A program made the position numbers and the translations under genes. From an uncultured SAR86 cluster bacterium (GTDB lineage Bacteria > Pseudomonadota > Gammaproteobacteria > Magnimaribacterales > AG-339-G14), in the NCBI GenBank assembly GCA_902624765.1, contig CACNYO010000009.1, positions 1-38,320 on the forward strand: DNA of 38,320 bases, read 5' to 3'. Positions 1 through 7,454 of the stretch are shown here, piece after piece; position 1 is the stretch's first letter, and every line of letters starts with the position of its first letter. Under the pieces are notes generated by a model that made no database searches, was not told where the DNA came from, and was given only the letters and a program-made list of their open reading frames with translations.

Positions 1-119
1 CAGATAGAGTTTTAGTCATGAAAAAAGGTTTAATAGTTGAATCTGGTGCTACAGATCAAATATTTGATACACCTCAAGATGAATATACAATCAACCTTAT
101 TAACGCTGCATATAATTAA
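1..119 (+). CDS. Peptide ABC transporter ATP-binding protein, C-terminal fragment
   Basis: The first complete codon in frame is at position 3 and the frame runs to TAA at 117-119. The 38 visible residues begin [15 protein letters not shown] and continue through [14 protein letters not shown]. This matches the tail of oligopeptide/dipeptide ABC ATPases (DppF/OppF/YejF type), where the post-H-loop strand 'drvlVmkkG.ivE.G' is followed by the 'ifd.PqhpYT..Ll.A' helix. The Walker and signature motifs lie upstream of the window. The protein would energise peptide import at the inner membrane. The stop is 2 nt before the ilvD start, so the two genes are probably co-transcribed. Which subfamily (YejF fusion or single-domain DppF) cannot be decided from the tail. 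Confidence 0.8.
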   Translation, partial: DRVLVMKKGLIVESGATDQIFDTPQDEYTINLINAAYN

Positions 120-121
120 AA

Positions 122-1792
122 ATGAGTAAAAAGAGAAAATATTCATCTTCTTTAGTTGATGGAGTTGAACAAGCCGGCGCTAGGTCAATGCTTAGACCAA
201 CTGGCTTTACAGATGATGATTTTAAAAAACCACAAGTAGGTATTGCATCAACTTGGTCCAATGTAACTCCATGTAATATGCATATCAATGAGTTGGCTAG
301 AACAATATGTGATTCTGTTGATGATGCAGGTCTAAAATCTGTTCTCTTTAACACCATCACAATATCAGATGGTATCTCAATGGGTACGCTTGGAATGAGA
401 TACTCGTTGGTTTCTAGAGAAGTCATTGCAGACTCTATCGAAACAGTTGTTGGGTGTCAGTCGTTTGATTCTGTGGTGGCAATTGGCGGATGTGATAAAA
501 ACATGCCTGGCTGTATGATGGGTTTGATCAGGTTAAACAGACCAAGTCTATTTGTTTACGGCGGCTCGATCAAACCCGGAAAAGATCATACCGATTTTGC
601 AACTGTTCTTGAAATGGTCGGAGCATATTCTCAAAATCAAATTAGTGAAGAGGAACTTATAGCAGTTGAAAAAAATGCACTTCCAGGGCCAGGTTCATGC
701 GGAGGAATGTATACAGCAAATACTATGGCATCTGCAATTGAAGCTTTAGGAATGAGCTTACCTGGAAGCAGTTCACAAGACGCTGTTTCTGAGGAAAAGA
801 AAAATGATTGCTTAGCTGTTGGCCAAGCTATTGATAATTTGTTAGAGAAGGATATCAAGCCAAGCGATATTTTAACAAAAAGTTCATTTGAAAATTCAAT
901 TAAAGTTGTCATTGCTTTGGGGGGGTCAACCAACGCAGTTCTCCATCTATTGGCAATGGCAAAATCTGCAAATATTAATTTAAGTCTCGATGACTTTACA
1001 AGGATTGGAAAAAACACGCCGGTTTTATCAGACATAAGGCCTTCCGGGTATTATTTGATGAGTGATTTGAACGAGCAGGGAGGGATTCAACCTTTAATGA
1101 AAATGATGCTTGACGATGGATTGCTAGATGGAAGCTGTTTGACTGTTTCAGGAAAAACATTGGAAGAAAATCTTAAGGATATTGAACCTTACACAAATGA
1201 TCAAAAAATTATCTATCCAATTGATAAGCCAATCAAAAAAGAAAGTCATATTAGAATTTTAAGAGGCAATTTAGCGCCTGAGGGTGCTGTTGCCAAAATA
1301 ACAGGGAAAGAGGGATTATCTTTTTCAGGCCCTGCAATAGTTTTTGAGTCAGAGGAAGAAGCTGTAGATGCTATTTTCAAAAACACCATTCTAGAAGGCT
1401 CGGTTATAGTAATTAGATATGAGGGGCCTGTAGGAGGTCCTGGTATGCGGGAAATGCTAAAACCAACTGCTGCAATAATGGGAGCAGGCCTCGGCGACAA
1501 AGTAGCATTAATTACTGATGGAAGATTCTCAGGAGGATCTCATGGTTTTGTTGTAGGTCACATTACACCAGAGGCGGCAAATGGAGGACCAATTGGACTT
1601 TTAAAAAATGGAGATCTCATCACCATTGATGCACAGAAAGATCAAATAAATATTGATATTTCGAAAAAACAGTTAGCTGATAGGAAGAAAAATTGGCAAT
1701 CTTTAAAAGAGCCTCCTAAAAGAGGTGTATTAGCAAAATATGCTAGGTCTGTATCTTCAGCATCAGAAGGTGCAGTAACTGATGATTTTTAA
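122..1792 (+). CDS. ilvD: Dihydroxy-acid dehydratase
   Basis: IlvD converts 2,3-dihydroxy-3-methylbutanoate or -pentanoate to the 2-keto acid, the third common step of valine and isoleucine synthesis, in the cytoplasm. The 556-aa protein has the expected [2Fe-2S] cysteines at about C51 (TPCNMH), C124 ([10 protein letters not shown]) and C193 (GPGSCGG), with K126 in the CDKNMPG motif as the likely modified metal-site lysine. The C-terminal swivel domain carries the conserved [15 protein letters not shown] stretch. The length fits the shorter IlvD class (about 555-570 aa) rather than the 616-aa E. coli form. The start ATG lies 2 nt after the ABC ATPase stop and has no clear Shine-Dalgarno sequence, so translation may be coupled. 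It is separated from ilvBHC by about 10 kb of unrelated genes. Confidence 0.97.
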   Translation: MSKKRKYSSSLVDGVEQAGARSMLRPTGFTDDDFKKPQVGIASTWSNVTPCNMHINELARTICDSVDDAGLKSVLFNTITISDGISMGTLGMRYSLVSREVIADSIETVVGCQSFDSVVAIGGCDKNMPGCMMGLIRLNRPSLFVYGGSIKPGKDHTDFATVLEMVGAYSQNQISEEELIAVEKNALPGPGSCGGMYTANTMASAIEALGMSLPGSSSQDAVSEEKKNDCLAVGQAIDNLLEKDIKPSDILTKSSFENSIKVVIALGGSTNAVLHLLAMAKSANINLSLDDFTRIGKNTPVLSDIRPSGYYLMSDLNEQGGIQPLMKMMLDDGLLDGSCLTVSGKTLEENLKDIEPYTNDQKIIYPIDKPIKKESHIRILRGNLAPEGAVAKITGKEGLSFSGPAIVFESEEEAVDAIFKNTILEGSVIVIRYEGPVGGPGMREMLKPTAAIMGAGLGDKVALITDGRFSGGSHGFVVGHITPEAANGGPIGLLKNGDLITIDAQKDQINIDISKKQLADRKKNWQSLKEPPKRGVLAKYARSVSSASEGAVTDDF

Positions 1793-1827
1793 TTTGAATT
1801 TTTTCAAACTAACCTAATATAAAAAAT

Positions 1828-2148
1828 ATGAGTAAAACAATTGAGCTTAACGAAGAAAATTTTAGTGAAACAGTTGGGTCTACTAAGCCTGTTTTAGTAG
1901 ATTATTGGGCAGAATGGTGTGGTCCATGCAAAATGGTTGCTCCTATATTAGAGGAAGTTGCCGTTGATTTATCCGATAAGCTTACTGTTGGCAAAGTAGA
2001 TGTTGATGAAAATCAAGAATTGGCAGCTCAATTAAATATTATGAGTATCCCAACTCTAGTCTTATTCAAAGATGGTGAAGTTATTGATCAGGCAGTAGGA
2101 GCTTTATCAAAAGCTCAACTTTTATCTTTTTTAGAGCAACACATTTAA
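1828..2148 (+). CDS. trxA: Thioredoxin
   Basis: Cytoplasmic thiol-disulfide reductase of 106 aa, the usual thioredoxin length. The active site WCGPC is at residues 30-34, preceded by VDYWAEW, and the cis-proline loop appears as SIPTLVLFKDG. It supplies electrons to ribonucleotide reductase, methionine sulfoxide reductases and other targets. It lies 35 nt after ilvD and directly upstream of rho, the same trxA-rho order as in many gammaproteobacteria, which supports TrxA over a specialised thioredoxin-fold protein. Confidence 0.97.
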   Translation: MSKTIELNEENFSETVGSTKPVLVDYWAEWCGPCKMVAPILEEVAVDLSDKLTVGKVDVDENQELAAQLNIMSIPTLVLFKDGEVIDQAVGALSKAQLLSFLEQHI

Positions 2149-2157
2149 AATTACCCT

Positions 2158-2199
2158 AGACGAGGTGAAACTTAGGTGTTAAATTTATTCACCTTGTCT
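2158..2199 (+). promoter_or_regulatory. 12-bp hairpin in the trxA-rho spacer
   Basis: AGACGAGGTGAA (2158-2169) pairs with TTCACCTTGTCT (2188-2199) over 12 positions, eleven Watson-Crick and one G-U, around an 18-nt loop. No U-run follows, so it does not look like a standard intrinsic terminator for trxA. The loop contains a second AGGTG (2174-2178) that could pair with CACCT (2190-2194) and form a smaller competing hairpin. In enterobacteria the rho leader is a known site of Rho autoregulation, so a leader control role here is plausible but unproven. Confidence 0.5.
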
Positions 2200-2232
2200 T
2201 AGACAATCTATTATTAAATCCCAATATTTGTT

Positions 2233-3495
2233 ATGCATTTAGGCGAATTAAAAGCCAAGCCAGTTGAAGAACTACTCAGTCTTGCTGAGGAAATGGGTAT
2301 TGAAAATTTAGCACGATCAAAAAAACAAGACGTTATTTTTGGAATTCTTAAATCTCATTCTGGAAAGGGCGAGGACATTGAAGGTGAAGGTGTTCTTGAA
2401 ATATTGAATGATGGATTTGGATTCTTAAGGTCTCCATCTTCCTCATATTTAGCAGGAGCTGATGATATTTATGTTTCACCAAGTCAAATAAGGAGATTTG
2501 GGCTCAAAACGGGTGATTCAATATCTGGAAAAATAAGGCCTCCAAAAGAAAGTGAGAGATATTTTGCATTGCTTAAGATAGATGAAATTAACTTCAATGC
2601 ACCAGAACAGACTAAATCAAAAGTTGCTTTTGAAAACTTAACACCTTTATTTCCAGAAGAAAGAATCGTAATGGAAGCTGGGAATGGAACTACGGAAGAC
2701 TTATCTGCAAGAATTATTGATTTAACCGCTCCAACAGGAAAAGGTCAAAGAGGACTAATTGTTTCACCTCCAAAAGCAGGAAAAACCCTGCTCCTTCAAA
2801 CTATTGCTCACTCGATCGAAAGAAATAGCCCTGACAGTAAGCTTATGGTTCTTTTAGTCGATGAAAGACCAGAAGAGGTTACTGACATGAAACGTTCTGT
2901 GCGAGGGGAGGTTATTGCTTCTACCTTTGACGAGCCACCCGCACGACATGTTCAAGTTGCTGAAATGGTAATCGCTAAAGCTAGAAGACTTGTTGAAACA
3001 AAAAATGACGTCATTATCTTGTTGGATTCAATTACTCGTTTAGCAAGAGCTTATAATTCCACTCAGGCAGCATCTGGAAAAATCTTAACGGGTGGTGTTG
3101 ATGCAAATGCTCTAGAAAAACCAAAAAGATTTTTTGGTGCTGCAAGAAATATAGAGGGAGGAGGTAGCCTTACCATTATTGCAACTGCACTTATTGATAC
3201 TGGATCCAGAATGGATGAAGTAATTTATGAGGAATTCAAAGGAACTGGAAATCAGGAAATTCATCTTGACAGAGCAATTGCTGAAAGAAGAGTTTTCCCT
3301 GCAATTAACATAAGACGCTCTGGAACAAGAAGAGAAGAATTGATTACAGATGACGCAGAACTTCAGAGAATTAATATTCTCAGAAAACTTCTCAATGATA
3401 TGGAAGATGTTGATGCTACTGAATGGCTCATAGATAAGTTAGGTAAGCATAAGACAAATAATGAATTTTTCAATTCAATGAAAAGAGGTAAATAA
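2233..3495 (+). CDS. rho: Transcription termination factor Rho
   Basis: Hexameric RNA-dependent ATPase/translocase that ends transcription of untranslated RNA. The 420-aa length equals the E. coli class. The N-terminal helical domain (about 1-47) is followed by the cold-shock-like RNA-binding domain with GFGFLRSP (61-68) and [10 protein letters not shown] (80-89). The ATPase core has Walker [10 protein letters not shown] (about 177-185), a Walker B strand [16 protein letters not shown], and the Q-loop and R-loop region with [17 protein letters not shown]. There is no large N-terminal insertion of the actinobacterial kind. The stop abuts the stop of the opposing rsmD gene with no gap, so rho itself has no room for a terminator before antisense coding sequence. 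Confidence 0.98.
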   Translation: MHLGELKAKPVEELLSLAEEMGIENLARSKKQDVIFGILKSHSGKGEDIEGEGVLEILNDGFGFLRSPSSSYLAGADDIYVSPSQIRRFGLKTGDSISGKIRPPKESERYFALLKIDEINFNAPEQTKSKVAFENLTPLFPEERIVMEAGNGTTEDLSARIIDLTAPTGKGQRGLIVSPPKAGKTLLLQTIAHSIERNSPDSKLMVLLVDERPEEVTDMKRSVRGEVIASTFDEPPARHVQVAEMVIAKARRLVETKNDVIILLDSITRLARAYNSTQAASGKILTGGVDANALEKPKRFFGAARNIEGGGSLTIIATALIDTGSRMDEVIYEEFKGTGNQEIHLDRAIAERRVFPAINIRRSGTRREELITDDAELQRINILRKLLNDMEDVDATEWLIDKLGKHKTNNEFFNSMKRGK

Positions 3496-4065
3496 CTATT
3501 TTGCTTTGAGCAACAAATATTTCTTCTTGCCAGATTTAGTTTTTTTTATAACTTCCCAATACCCATTTAAAAAACTTAAATCCAGTTCTTTTTCAACTTC
3601 TAGATAAATATTTCCTAGATTAGCTAACAATGAATTTGTCCTTATTTTTGAAAGAACTTTTTTTGCTAGATCTTTATGGAAAGGCGGATCCACAAAAATT
3701 AAATCAAAATTATCATTTGTTTCGTCTAACCAAGTAAGCACATCATCATGAATTACTGAGATATCTCCGTAAGCCTTCAGGCTTTCAATGTATTCTTTAA
3801 TTTTATCTAAGTGATTTGAATTTTTTTCAACAAATATAATCTTGTCTGCTCCTCTTGATAAAGATTCCAATCCTAAAGAACCAGTTCCAGCGAATAAATC
3901 CAGACAAGTTTTTCCATCAATGCTCTGTCCAAGCCAGTTAAATAAAGTCTCTCTAAGTCTGTCTGGAGTGGGTCGAAGATCTAAAGAAGGCATGAACTCA
4001 AATTTTCTGCCTTTATATACTCCGCTTATTATTCTGAAAGAACCTTTATTTGCTTTATTGCTCAT
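3496..4065 (-). CDS. rsmD: 16S rRNA (guanine966-N2)-methyltransferase
   Basis: RsmD methylates G966 of 16S rRNA during 30S assembly, using S-adenosylmethionine. The protein shows the opening FRIISGVYKGRKF, then RPTPDRLRETLFNWL, the SAM-binding motif LDLFAGTGSLGLESLSRGA, and the catalytic motif IFVDPPF (D/N-PP-Y/F type). I place the start at the ATG at 4065 (189 aa) because AGAGG lies about 6 nt upstream on the minus strand. A further in-frame ATG at 4098 would add 11 residues not typical of the family. The gene faces the flavin reductase gene across a 37-nt divergent spacer. Confidence 0.93.
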   Translation of the reverse strand: MSNKANKGSFRIISGVYKGRKFEFMPSLDLRPTPDRLRETLFNWLGQSIDGKTCLDLFAGTGSLGLESLSRGADKIIFVEKNSNHLDKIKEYIESLKAYGDISVIHDDVLTWLDETNDNFDLIFVDPPFHKDLAKKVLSKIRTNSLLANLGNIYLEVEKELDLSFLNGYWEVIKKTKSGKKKYLLLKAK

Positions 4066-4102
4066 AATTTCCTCTATAATTCTCAATTCTAAACTCATTG
4101 AA

Positions 4103-4561
4103 ATGCAAGATATATTTTTAAATATTTTAAGAACGCAAGCTCAGACTGTTTATGTTATTTCTTCTGGAAATTCAGTTTCAAAAGAGGCAATGACTGTTTC
4201 TTCAGTAGCCTCGTTATCAGCTAACCCACCGAGAATGTTAGTTTGTATCAATAAATCCGCAGCCATGCATGACTTTTTAAAAACTACTCAATCGTTTTGT
4301 CTTAATTTATTGAGTAATGAACAAAAACATGTAGCTGATATTTGCAGTAACTCTGAGAAAATAAATGAGCGATTTTCTAATGATTCTTGGCTTAAGAAAG
4401 AGGAGATTCCATATTTAGAAAATGCTCAATCAAATCTATTCTGTAATTTAAAAGAAATTATGGAAGATACCACTCACTCAATCTTCGTTGGCGAGGTTCA
4501 AGATTTAATTCATAATGACGCTTTAAAACCTCTGGTGTATCAAGAAGGAAAATATGTTTAA
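4103..4561 (+). CDS. Flavin reductase-like domain protein (HpaC type)
   Basis: About 152 aa. The sequence follows the FMN-binding split-barrel flavin reductase pattern: a TQAQTVYVI strand, SVSKEAMTVSSVASLSANPPRML with the 'MTVSS..SLS.NPP.mlv' motif, then SFCLNLLS and a final THSIFVGEVQDL. Such enzymes reduce FMN or FAD with NAD(P)H, often for a two-component monooxygenase. No monooxygenase partner is adjacent, so the physiological partner is unknown. The longer open frame from 3842 lies antisense to rsmD and is not family-like, so I use the ATG at 4103. The 3' end overlaps the next gene by 8 nt. Confidence 0.85.
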   Translation: MQDIFLNILRTQAQTVYVISSGNSVSKEAMTVSSVASLSANPPRMLVCINKSAAMHDFLKTTQSFCLNLLSNEQKHVADICSNSEKINERFSNDSWLKKEEIPYLENAQSNLFCNLKEIMEDTTHSIFVGEVQDLIHNDALKPLVYQEGKYV

Positions 4562-4952
4562 GTTTTTTTATCTTTCAATTTTTGTTTTGTTCTCATTTAT
4601 AGCATTTTCAAGCGAGAATAAACTTTATTTTATTGAGCCTAAAGATGGTGCAATATTAAATGGGCCTGTAAAAATAGTTTTTGGGTTATCTGGTATGGGA
4701 GTGGCTCCGGCCGGAATAGATTTTCCAAATACTGGGCATCATCATCTTCTTGTTGATTTAAAAAACTTGCCTGATCTAACAAAACCCATTCCCGCTAACA
4801 AAAATCATATTCACTTTGGTAAAGGCCAGACTGAAACAATTCTTGAATTGCCAAAGGGAAAAAGAACTTTGCAACTGTTAATGGGCAACTATCTCCACAT
4901 TCCACACAAAGATCCAGTTATTTCAGATAAAATTACAATCTTTATTGAATAA
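4554..4952 (+). CDS. DUF4399 family secreted protein
   Basis: The 132-aa protein has a hydrophobic signal peptide (about residues 1-19, ending near IAFSS). A compact domain follows with the DUF4399 hallmarks FIEPKDGAIL, TGHHHLLVD, a KNHIHFGKGQTE histidine patch and LLMGNYLHIPHKDPV near the end. The many histidines suggest metal binding, but no function is established for the family. No lipobox cysteine is visible, so a soluble periplasmic form is likely. It overlaps the flavin reductase by 8 nt and sits 19 nt before the first DUF5916 gene, so all are probably in one operon. Confidence 0.8.
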   Translation: MFKFFYLSIFVLFSFIAFSSENKLYFIEPKDGAILNGPVKIVFGLSGMGVAPAGIDFPNTGHHHLLVDLKNLPDLTKPIPANKNHIHFGKGQTETILELPKGKRTLQLLMGNYLHIPHKDPVISDKITIFIE

Positions 4953-4971
4953 ATTCTCCTTATAAAATCTA

Positions 4972-7323
4972 TTGATTTACGAAATCTTGAAATTTAAGAA
5001 AAAATTCATAATTTTTTTCTACTTGATCACTTTATCTAATTTTTCAGTGAGTGAAATTTTCATTGATGGAGTTCTTGATGAAGAAGAATGGAGCTCAGCT
5101 AAACTGATTGATGACCTTGTAGTTGTACAGCCAAATACCCTAAAGAAATCAAAATATAAATCTGAAGTTTTATATTTTGCCGATGAAAAAGGAATTTATT
5201 TTGGTTTTAAAAATTTTAAACCTTCAGAAAGACAAACCCCAATTCAACATAAACGGGATGCATGGATGGCAGATGGAGATAGAAATTTTATCATCATTGA
5301 CTTTGTGGGGAATGGTAACAACGGATTTTCTTTTGGGACTTCCTTAGGAGATTCTGTCGGCGACGGCACTGTTTCAAATGAAAATCAGTTTAACCAAGAT
5401 TGGGATGGTGTGTGGTTTGTCAAAACCAGCCGAGATAGCGAAGCTTGGTACTCTGAATTTCTGATTCCTTGGGATGTAGCACCCATTAGTTCTTCTACTG
5501 AAGATGAATTAGAAATAAAAATAAGAATAAATACTTTCGATTTTCTTAGTAATGAATGGTCTAGTTTTCCTGCTATCTGGAGCACCGATTCAGCATTTTT
5601 ATCAAAATTTGAACCTATAAGAATTAAGAATTATGCCCGAGATGCTCAAAGTGATGCTGACTTCTATCCATATATTTCAATTTCACAAGAGCAAGTTACA
5701 GATGAGCAAATAAATAAAATAGGTGGAGAAATATTTTGGTCTATAGATGCTGAAAAGAGATTAGATGTAACTATAAATCCTGATTTTGGCCAAGTAGAAA
5801 GTGATGATGTTATTGTGAATTTTGATTCAACAGAGACTTATTATGAAGATAGAAGGCCATTCTTCACTGAAAATCAAAACTTATTTCAAATAACTGGCTG
5901 GAGAACTTATTTAATAAATACAAGAAGAATTGGAGCAGCGCCAGATTATGATTGTAATCAGCTTAGTGAACGATTAGCTGAAAAATGTCTTAAAGATAAT
6001 TCATCTACTAGCGACATCGACCTTGCCCTAAGATATACCCAATCAGGAGCACTAAACGAGTTTGGTATCTTCTCCGCTTTTGAAAAAGGAACGGATATTT
6101 ATAAAGGAAGAAATTTCCAAGCTATTCGCTACAGAAGAAATTTTAATGAAGGGAAAGTAGGCTACCTTCTAACTTATGCAGATAAACCAAATATATCTAG
6201 GAGTGCTCAAGTGCACACTTTTGATTACGAATATTTTATAAATCAAGATACCCGTTTTTTTGGAATGTTAAGTTACTCTGACATTGATGATCCTAATCTA
6301 TCCAAGGACGGATCTGCATTAAGAGCTCTTATCTCAAAACAATTTACTAAAAAATTCTCTGGTTTATGGGCTTTCTCATCTTATGGCAAAGGATATGACA
6401 TTAACGATATGGGTTACAGTGAAATGAAGGAATATATGTCAACTGGATGGGTAGTAAACTATAGAGAAGCTGAATTTGATAAAAATTCTCCTCTCCAAAG
6501 TTTAACTGTTGACTCAAACGGTGGATTTCAGAGAAGTGCATCTGGAATAGACGGTGGATCTTTAGTCAATGTGAACTTAAGTCTAGATTTCAAGGATTTT
6601 TCATCTGTTAGATTGAGTTGCGAATGTTTTCTCTTTTCTCCTGGTAAAGACTTTATGGAGACAAGAGGTTTTCCAGATGCACCATATATCAGGAATGAAG
6701 AAGGATACATCTTTGCTATTAATTATGAGGCACCAGAGACACTTGTATTTATTCCTTCAATGAAGCTAGAAAGCAGATCATTAGGATATGAATTTGATGA
6801 TACTTCGCTATCGAGAAAAGAGGAAGGATGGGGTTTTAATTTGGGCGCAACAATAAAACCAACAGAAAATCTAAATATTAACTTAGGTCTAATTAGATAC
6901 GATGAAGTCGAAAACTGGAGTAAATTTGAATACGACAATGTGTTCGGCTATTACCTAAAGAAGAAACTCTCTTCCTCTTTATCTTTGGGTTACTATGAAA
7001 AAAAGCATGAACTAAGAATAAAAGCTCAGTTTTACTCTTTAACTGCAGAAGATCCTGAAGCTTTCTTTGTATCACCTGAAGGAAAAATGAAGTCTGCTAG
7101 CGATAACCTAAATTCATTTGAGTTGAGCCAAGTGGCATTTCAAATCAGGTATAGATATGAATTAGCGCCACTATCTCATATTTATGTGGTCTACACTCGA
7201 GGTGGAAATTATTTTAGCACTGATATGTCTTCTTCATCATTTGATAAACTTTATACAAAAGGATGGGATACAACATACTCTGATCAATTTATTATAAAAA
7301 TAAGATATAGATTTTCATCGTAA
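4972..7323 (+). CDS. CBM9-like / DUF5916 outer-membrane protein, copy 1
   Basis: The 783-aa protein has a signal peptide (cleavage probably near FSVS-EIFIDG). A family-9 carbohydrate-binding-like domain follows (about 28-220; opening IDGVLDEEEW, with WDGVWFVKTSRD and EFLIPWDVAP). A long C-terminal DUF5916 region (about 235-783) carries the family signature NPDFGQVESDDVIVNF and EDRRPFFTENQ, then alternating aromatic strands consistent with a beta-barrel. The C-terminus ends IKIRYRFSS, close to an outer-membrane signature. The function of the family is not established; sugar or peptide handling at the cell surface is a guess. The start is a TTG at 4972; TTG at 4987 is an alternative, and no ATG precedes the signal peptide. 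The next gene is a close paralogue. Confidence 0.85.
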   Translation: MIYEILKFKKKFIIFFYLITLSNFSVSEIFIDGVLDEEEWSSAKLIDDLVVVQPNTLKKSKYKSEVLYFADEKGIYFGFKNFKPSERQTPIQHKRDAWMADGDRNFIIIDFVGNGNNGFSFGTSLGDSVGDGTVSNENQFNQDWDGVWFVKTSRDSEAWYSEFLIPWDVAPISSSTEDELEIKIRINTFDFLSNEWSSFPAIWSTDSAFLSKFEPIRIKNYARDAQSDADFYPYISISQEQVTDEQINKIGGEIFWSIDAEKRLDVTINPDFGQVESDDVIVNFDSTETYYEDRRPFFTENQNLFQITGWRTYLINTRRIGAAPDYDCNQLSERLAEKCLKDNSSTSDIDLALRYTQSGALNEFGIFSAFEKGTDIYKGRNFQAIRYRRNFNEGKVGYLLTYADKPNISRSAQVHTFDYEYFINQDTRFFGMLSYSDIDDPNLSKDGSALRALISKQFTKKFSGLWAFSSYGKGYDINDMGYSEMKEYMSTGWVVNYREAEFDKNSPLQSLTVDSNGGFQRSASGIDGGSLVNVNLSLDFKDFSSVRLSCECFLFSPGKDFMETRGFPDAPYIRNEEGYIFAINYEAPETLVFIPSMKLESRSLGYEFDDTSLSRKEEGWGFNLGATIKPTENLNINLGLIRYDEVENWSKFEYDNVFGYYLKKKLSSSLSLGYYEKKHELRIKAQFYSLTAEDPEAFFVSPEGKMKSASDNLNSFELSQVAFQIRYRYELAPLSHIYVVYTRGGNYFSTDMSSSSFDKLYTKGWDTTYSDQFIIKIRYRFSS

Positions 7324-7454
7324 AAATATTTAACAAACTCATCAAAAATCATAACTTCCATCAAAAAATACATAAGTTAATCTGACTTCAACATTGATCA
7401 TATGATTTCAGATAAAATACCTTTCTTAATAGGTTCTTTTTCAGATTTACTCCA

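Noticed and set aside
637-1500. Minus-strand open frames inside ilvD
   Set aside because: They follow the codon pattern of the opposite strand and show no family resemblance; shadows of ilvD.
3501-3513. TTGCT/AGCAA mini-hairpin at the rho-rsmD junction as a terminator
   Set aside because: A 5-bp stem with no U-run on either strand; too weak to call.
3842-4102. N-terminal extension of the flavin reductase frame
   Set aside because: It lies antisense to rsmD, is not family-like, and the ATG at 4103 begins the conserved domain.
7380-7420. TTGATC and TAAAAT as a promoter before the second DUF5916 gene
   Set aside because: The spacing is only 13 nt, too short for a sigma70 promoter; an alternative pairing is equally weak.
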